Positions 27,376-36,642 of a stretch of 64,000 nucleotides of DNA are shown here, piece by piece. The stretch lies in NCBI RefSeq assembly GCF_031082295.1, contig NZ_JAVHLD010000013.1:1-64000 (forward strand). Reading direction: 5' to 3'. This DNA comes from Humidesulfovibrio sp. (GTDB lineage: Bacteria; Desulfobacterota; Desulfovibrionia; Desulfovibrionales; Desulfovibrionaceae). Numbering within the stretch: the first letter of the stretch is position 1; each line of letters opens with the position of its first letter. A program made the position numbers and the translations under genes. The notes under the pieces were generated by a model. It was not told where the DNA came from and made no database searches. It saw only the letters and a list, made by a program, of their open reading frames with translations.

Positions 27376-30300
27376 CTAGTCGTGGCCGGCTTGCTTTGTG
27401 GTGGCCGTGGCCAGCCGATAGACTTCGTGCGGGTCAAGGATGAGGACAACGGAGCCATCGCCCATGATGGTGGCGCCAGAGATGCCGTTGATCTCGAAGC
27501 TGTTCAGGTACTGGCCAAGGGGCTTAATGACGATCTCCTGACGTTCCAGAAGCTTGTCCACCACGACGCCAAGCCGACGCTCGTTGTCGTGAATGATGAC
27601 AACCGGCAGGATCTCGCGGTTCTCAGGGTTGCCCGGCAAGCCCATGAGCTCGGAGAGCTCGATGATGCCCAAGACTTCGCCTCGCAGGGTCAGCGCCTTG
27701 CGGTGGTTGACCTCGCTCAAGCGCTCGACCTCGATCTTTGTTGTCTCGCTGACGGCGTCGAGGGGAATGGCGTAAGTGCCTTCGCCCACACGGACCATGA
27801 GTGCGTCGATGATGGCAAGAGTCAGGGGCAGGGTCAGGGTGAAGCGCGTACCACGCCCGACTTCGGTGTTTATCTGGATGTTGCCCTTGAGGTTCTTGAT
27901 GTTGGTCTTCACCACGTCCATGCCCACGCCTCGGCCGGACACGTCGGTGATCTTTTCCGCTGAGGAGAAGCCCGGCGCAAAGATGAGGTCCACGGCCTGG
28001 CGGTCATCAAGGAGCTTGGCCTCCTCTGCCGTGCACAGACCCTTCTTCACGCCGACCATGCGCATCTTTTCAGGATCAATGCCGCGTCCGTCATCCTCGA
28101 CTTCAATGGCTACTGAGTTGCCCTTGTGGTAGGCCCGCAGCCACACATGGCCCTTGGGATTCTTGCCCGCAGCGATGCGCTCGTCCTCAGGCTCCAAGCC
28201 GTGGTCCAGTGAATTCCGGATAAGGTGCACCAGCGGATCGCCGATCTCCTCGCCCACACTCTTGTCGAGTTCGGTTTCCTCGCCTTCTGTGATGAGCTCC
28301 ACCTGCTTGCCGCTCTTGCGGGAGAGGTCGCGCACGAGGCGCGGGAAACGCGAGAACACCGTATGCACAGGCACCATGCGCACCTTCATGATGGTGTCCT
28401 GAAGGTCGTCGGAGATGCGCGCCATGGCGTAGGTCGTTTCGGTGAGTTGCTGCGCCACGTCACCGACATCCTCAAGCCCTTCGGCCAAGGCACGAGCGAT
28501 CATGGAATAACGGTTGCGGTTGATGATAAGCTCACCGATGAGATTCATCAGGTGGTCCAGCTTCTCATGATCCACACGGATGGTGGTGGCACCCTTCTGC
28601 TGAGGCTGTCCGGCCTCGAAAGCGGCCTGCGCGGCGGTTGGGGGCGGGGTGCCGGGAGCAACTGGCTTGGGAGCTGCCGCAGTCGCGGGCTTGGGCGCGG
28701 GCTTGGGCTTGGGTTCTGGCTTGGGCTCGGGCTTGGGCTCGGGCTTAGGCTCGGGCTTAGGCTCGGGCTTGGGCTCGGGCTTAGGCTCGGGCTTAGGTTC
28801 GGGCTTAGGTTCAGGCTTAGGCTCGGATGTAGCAGGTGTCGTTTCTGTAGGACTCTCTGCCTCCGCGGCTGACGCAAGAGCTTCCTTCGGCACCCCCTTA
28901 ATGTCCGCCAAAGCCTTCAAGATCATGTCCTTCAGGATGGATATTTCCTGGGACAGGATGTCGAGCATGAGGTCGAACCCGAGGTCAGACTTGCGAGCCT
29001 GGTCAACAAGTCCAGCAGTACGCTCGGAATAGCCCTTGATATCTGCAAGTCCCATGTAGCCGCTAGAGTTTTGCAGAGTCGTCAAACTTCGGTACAAACC
29101 GTCAATGATGTCGCGCTGCGAGGCATCCTGGCGCAGCATGTCGAGCGCCATGTCCAGGCTCTTGAGCTGATGCAGAACTGTTTGCTCAAATATGTCGATA
29201 TCTTCAGCATCATAATCACTGGACGATGAAACCGGGACTGCTTCAACGACTTCTTCTGTCACCTTGGCGCCCTCAACCATTGCTTCGGTTGCGGGAGGTG
29301 TCTCCTCAACAGGCGCGACAAAAGTTTCATCCATGCCAGCCACGGAATCAGGCGCGAGCATGGCGCGATATTGTTCAGGAACCGCGAGCTCACCAGCTTC
29401 AGTGGTTGCTTGCAGGACTGCGGCCATGACCGAGATATCCTTCGGTGTGGCCTTCATGCCCTCGACCTCGATGCGGCCGAGAAGTTCTTCAATGAGGTCC
29501 ACCACGGCCAAGAGAAGGTCGATGACGGCGCGGCTGGTGCGCATTTCACCCTTGCGCACGCGATTGAGAAGCGTTTCGGCCTCATGAGTCAGCGCATTGA
29601 GCTCCTTGTAGCCGATGATGCCGCTGTTACCCTTGATGTTGTGGAAATATCTGAAGATATCGTTGACAAGTTCCCCTCCGCCATCGGGGTTCTTTTCCAG
29701 TTCGAGCAGTCCCTCGTTCAGGCTGCCAACAAGGTCACGCGATTCTTCAAGGAAATCGTTAAGGTGTCCTTCACCAACAGTGGTCAAAACGTAGGGTGTC
29801 TGGTCAAAATCAGGGCTTGGCGCCAGATGCACATTCTGCCAACGGATGTTCAGCGGCCCTGCGGAAACCTGGGGAATCTGCTCATCTGAAGCTTCAGCCT
29901 CAAGGGCTGAAAGTTCATCCACTTCGCCAGCGGCATCAACAGTCTCTGCTGCGGCATCCTCAGCAACGTCAACGGGTTCAGCCTCGGACTCTTCGACCTT
30001 AGCTTGTGCCTCGGCCATTGGAGCGGATGCCTCGCCAGCGAGAATGCTTTCAATGCGCTCAATGATGGACGAGGTGTCCACCTCCCCCTCGCGACCGGTA
30101 GTCTCAAGGTTCTCGACAATCTGGCGCAGAGCGTCTGTGGCGGAAAGAATAACATCCATAATGGCCGAATTGACGGCCATTGCCCCCTGCCGCAATTCAT
30201 CAAGGATGTTCTCAGCCTTGTGAGCAAGGCCATTAATTTTGTGCAGTCCAAGAAACCCGGACGCACCCTTGAGGGAGTGCATCGGCCTGAAGATTTCATT

Positions 30301-30426
30301 CAGAAGACCAAGATTTTCCGGATTCTTCTCCAACTCGAGAAGGTTCGGCTCGATGGTCTCAAGGTGCTCTTTGGCTTCAACGAAGAAGTCAGAGAGTATC
30401 TCCGGATCTAGATATTCTTGGCTCAT
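27376..30426 (-). CDS. cheA: Chemotaxis histidine kinase CheA with multiple Hpt domains
   Basis: This 1016-aa hybrid sensor kinase phosphorylates CheY and CheB in response to receptor arrays. Two clear Hpt domains are seen: IFRPMHSLKGASGF (His50) and IFRYFHNIKGNSGI (His262). A third Hpt-like repeat, YRSLTTLQNSSGYMG (about 460), lacks the His. A Pro-Lys-Glu linker of about ten EPKP repeats (530-583) separates these from dimerisation, HATPase (N-box NSLDHGLEP about 737; EVEDDGRGID about 774; GRGVGMDVV) and a C-terminal CheW-like domain. The length is well above E. coli CheA (654). The ATG at 30426 is preferred over the upstream start. It is the last gene of the operon. Confidence 0.93.
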   Translation of the reverse strand: MSQEYLDPEILSDFFVEAKEHLETIEPNLLELEKNPENLGLLNEIFRPMHSLKGASGFLGLHKINGLAHKAENILDELRQGAMAVNSAIMDVILSATDALRQIVENLETTGREGEVDTSSIIERIESILAGEASAPMAEAQAKVEESEAEPVDVAEDAAAETVDAAGEVDELSALEAEASDEQIPQVSAGPLNIRWQNVHLAPSPDFDQTPYVLTTVGEGHLNDFLEESRDLVGSLNEGLLELEKNPDGGGELVNDIFRYFHNIKGNSGIIGYKELNALTHEAETLLNRVRKGEMRTSRAVIDLLLAVVDLIEELLGRIEVEGMKATPKDISVMAAVLQATTEAGELAVPEQYRAMLAPDSVAGMDETFVAPVEETPPATEAMVEGAKVTEEVVEAVPVSSSSDYDAEDIDIFEQTVLHQLKSLDMALDMLRQDASQRDIIDGLYRSLTTLQNSSGYMGLADIKGYSERTAGLVDQARKSDLGFDLMLDILSQEISILKDMILKALADIKGVPKEALASAAEAESPTETTPATSEPKPEPKPEPKPEPKPEPKPEPKPEPKPEPKPEPKPEPKPKPAPKPATAAAPKPVAPGTPPPTAAQAAFEAGQPQQKGATTIRVDHEKLDHLMNLIGELIINRNRYSMIARALAEGLEDVGDVAQQLTETTYAMARISDDLQDTIMKVRMVPVHTVFSRFPRLVRDLSRKSGKQVELITEGEETELDKSVGEEIGDPLVHLIRNSLDHGLEPEDERIAAGKNPKGHVWLRAYHKGNSVAIEVEDDGRGIDPEKMRMVGVKKGLCTAEEAKLLDDRQAVDLIFAPGFSSAEKITDVSGRGVGMDVVKTNIKNLKGNIQINTEVGRGTRFTLTLPLTLAIIDALMVRVGEGTYAIPLDAVSETTKIEVERLSEVNHRKALTLRGEVLGIIELSELMGLPGNPENREILPVVIIHDNERRLGVVVDKLLERQEIVIKPLGQYLNSFEINGISGATIMGDGSVVLILDPHEVYRLATATTKQAGHD
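28689..28834 (-). repeat. 12-bp coding tandem repeat (EPKP linker of CheA)
   Basis: A run of about ten near-identical 12-bp units (GGGCTCGGGCTT on +, with GGGCTTAGGCTC variants) encodes the Glu-Pro-Lys-Pro linker in CheA. The copies differ only at silent third positions, which keeps the frame. Confidence 0.85.
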
Positions 30427-30501
30427 CGAGTACCTGCCTGATCTCATGTGTCCGCCTTGCAATGAACGTCATTGCAGAGCCGGAACGTTCACCTCCGAGC
30501 T

Positions 30502-30870
30502 TTAGCCCAGAAGCATCTTCACATTGCGGACCATCTTCTCCGGCTGCGCCGGCTTTACCATGTACAAATTCGCGCCCAGGGTCAGTCCGGTCTGGATGTC
30601 CTTCTCCTGCCCCTCTGTCGAGAGGACAATGATCGGGATATCCCTGTAAGCCTCTTGCTCGCGAACATTCTTGATGAACGTGAAGCCGTCCATCCGCGGC
30701 ATGTTCACATCGCTGACGATCAGGTCGACCTGATCTTCAGCGTAAAGCTTCTCAAGCCCATCCAATCCATCCTCAGCCGTGGTCACGCGGAAACCTTCCT
30801 TCTTCATGATGAAGGCGACGAGGTTCCTTACAGTCTTAGACTCGTCCACTATGAGAATATGTTTAGGCAT
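30502..30870 (-). CDS. cheY: CheY-like response regulator
   Basis: This 122-aa single receiver-domain protein has ILIVDESKTVRNL at the N-terminus, the phospho-acceptor Asp in LIVSDVNMPRMDGF, Thr/Ser in IIVLSTEG and the Lys in YMVKPAQPEK, all as expected for CheY. The acidic pocket reads DE rather than DD. It should carry the signal from CheA to the flagellar motor or another output. Its first codons overlap the end of cheW by 8 nt; cheA follows after 75 bp. Confidence 0.92.
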   Translation of the reverse strand: MPKHILIVDESKTVRNLVAFIMKKEGFRVTTAEDGLDGLEKLYAEDQVDLIVSDVNMPRMDGFTFIKNVREQEAYRDIPIIVLSTEGQEKDIQTGLTLGANLYMVKPAQPEKMVRNVKMLLG

Positions 30871-31546
30871 GAGATGAACCTCCCCCCTGGAGTACTCCTT
30901 GAACCAAATTATCGATGGAAAGGATGCTGATCAATCGTTCACCGGATTTGTACAGCCCCATGAGCAAATGTGCGGATACGCCCACGTTGCCCTCAACGTT
31001 CCATTCAAGCTCGTCGCCAGAGGCGAGATACATGGTGGACACGGCATTGATAACGAGACCGATCTGCAAACCCCGGTGCCTGCAAACAACAATAAAACGA
31101 TCTTCCTGGTCGCCCGGTATGCCCATGAGCATTCGAAGGCTCACCAAAGGCGTCACGCGCCCGCGCAAATTGATGATGCCCGGCATGAAAAACGGAGCGG
31201 CGGGCAATTTTGTCGGCTTCACGTAACGGATCACCTCTTGGATCACCGTGATCGGCAGAGCATATTCACGGCCCATCAGAGAGAAGCTCACCAGGCGAAT
31301 GTTCGCCTGGCTGCGCATCTGCTCATCGGAATGCTCCACGGCGTTGCCTTCGCCAGATGATGAGAAGCCTGAAAGAGAGTCCTCGCCGCGCGGATCGAGC
31401 CTTCGGGCTTGCGCCAGAACCTTCTCACGATCCACGCCAAGGTACTTGTCAAGAAAGGCTTCCTCGGCATTGGTCAACGTGCGCCCAGGGTCGGTGACAT
31501 CGGGCAGCCGGACATCTTCGACAAAGTATTGTTCAGGCGTTTTCAT
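30863..31546 (-). CDS. cheW: CheW-like coupling protein with N-terminal extension
   Basis: This 227-aa protein has a CheW domain (about 80-225: LVSFSLMGREYALPITVIQEVIR, MPGIINLRGRVTPLVSLR, VVDAVS-like INAVSTMYL), which bridges CheA and receptors. An unusual N-terminal extension of about 75 residues (EQYFVEDVRLPDVTDPGRTLTNAEEAFLDKY...) precedes it; typical CheW is about 160 aa. The extension is charged and may link to the ParA-family partner encoded upstream (speculation). The start overlaps the end of the ParA-family gene by 14 nt. Confidence 0.85.
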   Translation of the reverse strand: MKTPEQYFVEDVRLPDVTDPGRTLTNAEEAFLDKYLGVDREKVLAQARRLDPRGEDSLSGFSSSGEGNAVEHSDEQMRSQANIRLVSFSLMGREYALPITVIQEVIRYVKPTKLPAAPFFMPGIINLRGRVTPLVSLRMLMGIPGDQEDRFIVVCRHRGLQIGLVINAVSTMYLASGDELEWNVEGNVGVSAHLLMGLYKSGERLISILSIDNLVQGVLQGGGSSHA

Positions 31547-32312
31547 TGCGCACTATCTCTCTTGCCAGGTTCAGATATTCCACAGCGCCACGCGCCTTGG
31601 GATCCACATCGAAAATCACCTTGCCGCCTGCACTGGACTCACGAAACTTTGTATCGAAATGTATCACTGTCTCCAGAACCTTGTCGCCCAGCTTGTCACG
31701 CATTATCCGCAAAATTCGCCTGCAAGCCGCCGTTCGCTGATCGAACATTGTCGGCAGGGCCATGTAACGTACAGGCCTCGGCAATACCCGGTTCAAAAGA
31801 CGTATGGTATCAAACAACAACCGTATCCCATATAAGGCCAAGAAATCCGTCTGGATCGGTATAAGCACCAAATCGGCAGCAACAAGCGCGTTCACAAGCA
31901 GAATGCCCACATGAGGCGGACAGTCCAGCAATACATAGTCGTAGCGCTCGCGCATGTCCTCAAGGGCGACGTTCAGGATCAAACCCTTGTTTTTGCGCTC
32001 CTTCAGGTCAACCTCAAGCTCGGATAGCCTGATGGAGCCCGGCGCAAAATCAAATCCGCCGCCTGTGCCCAGCTTGAGGATGCGCTCCCAGATCGCGCCA
32101 TCCGCCTGCTGTTCCTGAAAAAGATCGTATACCGATGCCTCAAGCGTCTCTGGAAAGTAGGAGAGATGCACCGAGGCGTTGGCGTGCGGGTCAAGATCCA
32201 TGACCAGCACACGTTTCTCAAGTCTCGTCAGGGCCGCTCCCAAAGTCAGGGCCGTGGTCGTCTTACCAACCCCCCCCTTCTGGTTCGCTATGGCAATAAC
32301 CCTGCCGGCCAA
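31533..32312 (-). CDS. ParA/MinD-family ATPase of a chemotaxis operon
   Basis: This 259-aa P-loop ATPase has the deviant Walker A ANQKGGVGKTTTALTLG (signature Lys), Walker A' LVMDLDPHANASVHL and a switch DYVLLDCPPHVG. ParA proteins located in che operons (ParC/PpfA type) position chemosensory arrays along the cell. It probably starts at a TTG (32312), because the conserved MAGRVIAIANQKGG N-terminus begins there and no ATG is available. No parB-like gene is adjacent, so the partner may be another Che protein such as the extended CheW. Confidence 0.85.
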   Translation of the reverse strand: MAGRVIAIANQKGGVGKTTTALTLGAALTRLEKRVLVMDLDPHANASVHLSYFPETLEASVYDLFQEQQADGAIWERILKLGTGGGFDFAPGSIRLSELEVDLKERKNKGLILNVALEDMRERYDYVLLDCPPHVGILLVNALVAADLVLIPIQTDFLALYGIRLLFDTIRLLNRVLPRPVRYMALPTMFDQRTAACRRILRIMRDKLGDKVLETVIHFDTKFRESSAGGKVIFDVDPKARGAVEYLNLAREIVRNENA

Positions 32313-32354
32313 TGCGCTACCCTGCTCCCGGTTGCAGGCCTTTTGCTGTCGGCA

Positions 32355-33233
32355 TCAGGCCTCCTTCTTGTACATGATCGCACCGGGGTAATGGATGGGC
32401 TTGAACGAGCGGGTTATGTTGTGCAGAGACTCAGAGTGCCCGATGAGCATGTACCCGCCCGGCAACAGGTTGTCATAGAACGCGCCGATGACCTTCTTCT
32501 TCATCTCGTCGTCAAAATAGATGATAACGTTGCGGCAGAACACGATCTGTGAACGTTCCACGCGTTTGAGCGCCACACGGTCGGAGAGATTCAGCTGCCC
32601 GAAGGAGATGAGTCGCTTCAGTTCGGGCTTGATTCGGAAATTCTCACCGTCCTTGTCGAAATACTTCGGCAAAAGCTCCTTCGGCGTGGTGCGCAAGGTG
32701 TACTCGTTGTAGACACCCTTGCGAGCGGCCTCGAGGACTCGTTCGGAAAGATCGCTGGCAGTGATGCGCACATCCCAGCTTGACAACTCGCCCTTGAGCA
32801 CCTCGGCCACAATGATTGCCAGTGTGTAGGGTTCCTCTCCCGTGGAGCAACCGGCGGACCAGATGCGGAGGCGTTTGTCGCCTTTCTTGCGCAACTCGGC
32901 GATGACTTCGGTCAGGATATTCTCCTGAAACACCTTCAACTGGGGCGGGTTTCGGTAAAAACTCGTCTCATTGGTGGTGATGACCTCAAAAAGCTTGGTG
33001 AGTTCGGCCTTCTTGTTGGTGTCATACTGCAGGTAATGATAGTATTCGCCAAGGTTTTTAAGGTTCAACAACTTCAACCTGTTGGCCAAGCGATTCTCAA
33101 GCAGGTACTTGCGGTTGTCCGCAACATAAATGCCGCACTGAGCGTAGATGAAGTCTCGTAGTTGAACAAATTCAGCATCGCTGATCTTAAGTTCGCCGCC
33201 TACCGCAGATGATGTGGAAAAAAGAGCAGACAT
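32355..33233 (-). CDS. cheR: Chemotaxis protein methyltransferase CheR
   Basis: This 292-aa enzyme methylates glutamates on chemoreceptors with SAM. The N-terminal helical domain contains YVADNRKYLLENRLANRLK, followed by TTNETSFYRNPPQ, the SAM site IWSAGCSTGEEPYTLA, ASDLSERVLEAARKG and VIIYFDDEMKKKV, and a final LPGGYMLIGHSESL. Start ATG at 33233 directly abuts the stop codon of the HEAT gene (TAGATG) with GGGAG upstream. Length agrees with E. coli CheR (286). It has no C-terminal pentapeptide-binding oddity that I can see. Confidence 0.95.
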   Translation of the reverse strand: MSALFSTSSAVGGELKISDAEFVQLRDFIYAQCGIYVADNRKYLLENRLANRLKLLNLKNLGEYYHYLQYDTNKKAELTKLFEVITTNETSFYRNPPQLKVFQENILTEVIAELRKKGDKRLRIWSAGCSTGEEPYTLAIIVAEVLKGELSSWDVRITASDLSERVLEAARKGVYNEYTLRTTPKELLPKYFDKDGENFRIKPELKRLISFGQLNLSDRVALKRVERSQIVFCRNVIIYFDDEMKKKVIGAFYDNLLPGGYMLIGHSESLHNITRSFKPIHYPGAIMYKKEA

Positions 33234-35162
33234 CTATATCTCCCGCTCCTGGTCGTCTTGTATCTTGGCTATGGCTGCCTCAGCGGCCTCCATGATCTCG
33301 TAGTCTTCGCTGCCGGACACGGCCAGCAACGCGCGGAAGGCGGAAGTGCCACCGATGCTTCCAAGGCACTCGATGGTTCTAATTGTCACCAACTTGTTTG
33401 GGTGCTCAAGAAGCTCAACAACTTCAGGTATTGCATCAACAACCTTGTGCTGACCAAGGACCTCGAGTGCGCGCACCTTGACCCAGTCGTCATCGTCGTG
33501 CAGGGCGTGCAGAAGATGAGGAATCGCAGCTGCGGAGAAGCACTGGCCCATGATCTCCACCACGGTCTGCCGCACGTCCCTGTTCTCATCGAGCAGGCGT
33601 GTCACCAAAAGTTCGAGCCAGACCTCCGAGTCGTGGCAAAGCGAGGCGACGGCCTCGAGCGCATGCTTGCGAATCTCAGGACTTTCATCCTCAAGCGCGG
33701 ACTTGAGAATATCGATGTTCCCGGAAGCGTCCATCTTGCCAAGCGCGTAGACGGACATGAGTCGCTTGAGCGGATCGATGCCCTGGTAGAGTTGCTGGAA
33801 GCGATGCTGCATTTCTGGGCCATCAATGGCAACGCAGGCATCCAGCGCAGCCTCCTTTACATCATCGTACTGGTGGTCAAGCATGGCGAAGAGGGCATCC
33901 GCAGCCGGTGCATGACGAAGCTTCTGGCCAAGGAAGTTCGCTGCGGACCTGAGCACCTTGCCGTCGTGGTGGCGCGCGAGAATGTCCATGAAAAAGTCGA
34001 TGGCCTCGGGACCAGCGATACGCGCCAGCACAAAGATTATGCTGCGTTGGACGGCCACCTGGTTCTCCCAGAAAGCACTGACGAGGCAGGTTTCCACCTC
34101 AGGATCGTTGACTCTGGAGAGGGCCTCTACAGCGAGCAGCGCCTTGGCCTGATCGCCGCCCTGGAGGTTGGTACGGAGTATCTCAGTTAGTCCCATGCGC
34201 GAGAGACTGCCAAGAATTCGCTCAAGGCGGTCCTGATCCTTGTCGGGATCAAGCTTGCTGGCGATGCGGAAGATGCCGGCTGCGGCGTCGTCGCCTCCCA
34301 TGGCCGCAAGGCCGAGGATGGCGGCATCCTGAACTTCGATCTCTTCGTCCTCAAGCGCCACAAGCAGGTATTCGCGAAAATTCTCGCGCTCCGCCTTAGG
34401 AAGCAGGTTCACAAGCTTTGCGCCGAGAATGTTCACGATCGATTTGACGATCTTGTTGCGCAAGGCCGTGGGCGAAGATTCCATACGGTTCAGCAGGAGT
34501 GTCACGGCCTTGACGTTGCCCATCTCACCAAGGGCGTCGATAATCATGGAAACAACGAGTTCCGAGGAATGGCTCATGGCCTTGACCATGGCGTCCACGG
34601 AACTGGCGTGACCGATCTTGGCAAGGGCCTCGATAACCGAATACTGAACCCATTCCTCGTCGCGCATGGCCTGGTTCAGACACTTTGCGGCCTCAGGCAT
34701 GCCCAGGCTGCCGAGACTTACCGCGGCCTGGTAACGCACGTTGACTTCGGGGTCCTTGAGCAGGGCTTCGCACAACGGCGCAACCGCCATGACATTTTCT
34801 GCCGAACCCAATATGTCGCTGGCAAAGATGCGCAGGTCGACATCCTCGTCCTTCAGCAACGGGATGAGCAGCTGCAGTTCCTTCCCGCCAAGTGCGCGCA
34901 GGATATCCATGGCGCCGTTTCGCACGGGAGCCTCATCAGACTGCAACAGTGGAATGACGCCGCTGACGGCCTCTTTTCCGCCGATCATGCGCAAGGCATT
35001 GTCAGCGGCTTCTTGCACGCCAATATTGCTGCTCTTAAGCATCTCAACGAGTAGCGGGACCGCATCCTCGCAGTGGGCCTCACCGGCCAGATAAGCCCCT
35101 TCGCGCAACACGTCCGACTCGGGACTCGTCAGCATCGACAGGATTTCTTTACAGTCAGTCAT
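33234..35162 (-). CDS. Large HEAT-repeat protein of the chemotaxis operon
   Basis: This roughly 642-aa protein is built almost wholly of about 18-20 HEAT/PBS-type helical repeats. Examples are VPLLVEMLKSSNIGVQEAA and PEIRKHALEAVASLCHDSE, most with the Asp/Glu-x-x-Val/Leu-Arg pattern. No catalytic motif is seen. Such alpha-solenoids act as protein scaffolds, so it may tether CheB, CheR or ParA. The start is unsure: ATG at 35162 (MTDCKEILSML) looks natural, but a GTG at 35234 overlaps the cheB stop codon and would add 24 residues. The neighbouring cheR starts with no gap, so the gene is a core part of the operon. Confidence 0.8.
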   Translation of the reverse strand: MTDCKEILSMLTSPESDVLREGAYLAGEAHCEDAVPLLVEMLKSSNIGVQEAADNALRMIGGKEAVSGVIPLLQSDEAPVRNGAMDILRALGGKELQLLIPLLKDEDVDLRIFASDILGSAENVMAVAPLCEALLKDPEVNVRYQAAVSLGSLGMPEAAKCLNQAMRDEEWVQYSVIEALAKIGHASSVDAMVKAMSHSSELVVSMIIDALGEMGNVKAVTLLLNRMESSPTALRNKIVKSIVNILGAKLVNLLPKAERENFREYLLVALEDEEIEVQDAAILGLAAMGGDDAAAGIFRIASKLDPDKDQDRLERILGSLSRMGLTEILRTNLQGGDQAKALLAVEALSRVNDPEVETCLVSAFWENQVAVQRSIIFVLARIAGPEAIDFFMDILARHHDGKVLRSAANFLGQKLRHAPAADALFAMLDHQYDDVKEAALDACVAIDGPEMQHRFQQLYQGIDPLKRLMSVYALGKMDASGNIDILKSALEDESPEIRKHALEAVASLCHDSEVWLELLVTRLLDENRDVRQTVVEIMGQCFSAAAIPHLLHALHDDDDWVKVRALEVLGQHKVVDAIPEVVELLEHPNKLVTIRTIECLGSIGGTSAFRALLAVSGSEDYEIMEAAEAAIAKIQDDQEREI

Positions 35163-35233
35163 TTGCTCGCGCCCCCCCAGAATCTTGCTCACTCGATCAA
35201 CGCGCCCGCCATTATTGGGCGCGGAAGCTTCCA

Positions 35234-36334
35234 CTATATATACAGATTATTCATAATGGCTTGAGCCATATCATCAATATCAACTATTTCGTCGGAAAGT
35301 CCAGCATCAACTATGGCTTTTGGCATTCCATATACTACGCAAGTTGCGTCGCTTTGGGCCAGGGCGCGACCGCCCTTCTGCTTTAGCGCGCGTATGCCTT
35401 CCATGCCGTCGTTGCCCATTCCAGTCAGAATGACGCCCAGCGCGCGCCGCCCCACGGAATCAGCAACAGAGCCGATGAGCACATTGGCCGAAGGTTTGTA
35501 AAGAGCGCTTGCAGGCTCGGAAGTAATCTCGAGGTCTATGCGGCTGATCATCTGCTTGATCATCAAATGCCTGCCGCCAGGAGCGATAAAGGCGCAGCCG
35601 GGCTTCAGGCGATCACCAGGCTCGGCCTCCTTGACGCTAATCTTGCACAAGCCATCAAGACGCTTGGCAAAAGGGCCGGTGAAGGCCTGTGGCATGTGCT
35701 GCGCGATGACGATGCTGGCAGGAAAGTCTGCAGGCAAGGCCGAGAGCACCTTCTGGACCGCTGGCGGCCCCCCCGTGGAAACGCCTATGGCCACCACGTC
35801 GCGCTTCGGCGAACCGCTGGGCTGGATTGGCGCAACTGAAGGCCGCGGCGCAGCAGCTGACGTGGCGGAGGACGCGGACGGCGTGTACTGTGGCGTCCGC
35901 ACAACGGGAGCTGAGACACGCGCCCTGGAATGCAGCATCTTGCGCGAGGCAACGATCTTGACCTTGGCGATAAGGTTGGCCTCGATCTTGACGATATCAA
36001 GCGAGACCTTGGACAGCTGTTTGGGGATGAAGTCAACGGCCCCAAGGTCCAGCGCCTTGAGAGTGGCCTCGGCGCCTTCGTTGGTCAGGGAACTGACCAT
36101 GAGCACCGGACGAGGCATTTCCATCATGATGTGGCGCAGGGCGGTGAGCCCGTCCATGCGCGGCATCTCGATGTCCATGGTCACAACATCCGGGTTATGC
36201 TTACGGATCATCTCAAGGCCTTCTTCGCCGTCGCGGGCTGTTGCCACAACGTCGATTTCTGGGTCCTTGGTAAGCATGGTGCTGATGGCTTTGCGCATGA
36301 AAGCCGAATCATCGACAACAACGACCTTGATCAC
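35234..36334 (-). CDS. cheB: Chemotaxis methylesterase CheB
   Basis: This 366-aa response-regulator methylesterase/amidase removes methyl groups from chemoreceptors. Its receiver domain (about 1-120) has VVVDDSAFMRKAI and VTMDIEMPRMDGL; an Ala/Pro linker follows; the esterase domain has VAIGVSTGGPPAVQKVL (catalytic Ser), IAQHMPQAFTGPFAKRL (His) and LTGMGNDGMEG (Asp). It begins with GTG (36334) behind AAGGAG, and is the first gene of the seven-gene che operon. No strong promoter is obvious in 36335-36521. Confidence 0.95.
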   Translation of the reverse strand: MIKVVVVDDSAFMRKAISTMLTKDPEIDVVATARDGEEGLEMIRKHNPDVVTMDIEMPRMDGLTALRHIMMEMPRPVLMVSSLTNEGAEATLKALDLGAVDFIPKQLSKVSLDIVKIEANLIAKVKIVASRKMLHSRARVSAPVVRTPQYTPSASSATSAAAPRPSVAPIQPSGSPKRDVVAIGVSTGGPPAVQKVLSALPADFPASIVIAQHMPQAFTGPFAKRLDGLCKISVKEAEPGDRLKPGCAFIAPGGRHLMIKQMISRIDLEITSEPASALYKPSANVLIGSVADSVGRRALGVILTGMGNDGMEGIRALKQKGGRALAQSDATCVVYGMPKAIVDAGLSDEIVDIDDMAQAIMNNLYI

Positions 36335-36521
36335 ACAGGTCTCCTTTGGGTGGCTGACACTACGCCAACAATGTTTCGAACGCTTAATGCTCTCACAAAA
36401 TGGAGTTGTTGTCCAACGGCAAAGGGTATTCGGCGGCGCTTGGCCAGAGACTCTAGGGCATAATTCAGGCGCTGAAGGCTTGCCTTTTGTTTTGGATTCA
36501 GCTAAATGCCACCTCTCACAT

Positions 36522-36598
36522 CGGGATGTGGCTCAGTCTGGTAGAGCGCCGCGTTCGGGACGCGGAGACCGGAGGTTCAAATCCTCTCATCCCGACCA
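36522..36598 (+). tRNA. tRNA-Pro (anticodon CGG)
   Basis: The 77-nt cloverleaf runs from CGGGATG to CATCCCGACCA, with a perfect 7-bp acceptor stem and an encoded CCA. The anticodon arm CCGCG-TTCGGGA-CGCGG gives anticodon CGG (proline, codon CCG). The T-loop GGTTCAAATCC is canonical. Phage genes begin just beyond its 3' end, as expected for an integration site at a tRNA gene. Confidence 0.95.
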
Positions 36599-36607
36599 GA
36601 CAAATCA

Positions 36608-36640
36608 AGGGCTTGCGGCATAAACCGTAAGCCCTTTTTT
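36608..36640 (+). terminator. Intrinsic terminator after tRNA-Pro
   Basis: The hairpin AGGGCTTGCGG / CCGTAAGCCCT (one G-T pair) is followed by T6, 10 bp after the tRNA end. It may be bacterial or supplied by the prophage end. Confidence 0.85.
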
Positions 36641-36642
36641 CT

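Noticed and set aside
28689-28834. Possible CRISPR-like repeat block in cheA
   Set aside because: It is a 12-bp in-frame coding repeat without spacers.
36335-36521. Promoter for the che operon
   Set aside because: Minus-strand TTGGAC with a poor -10 and no good sigma54 or sigma28 match; not strong enough to report.
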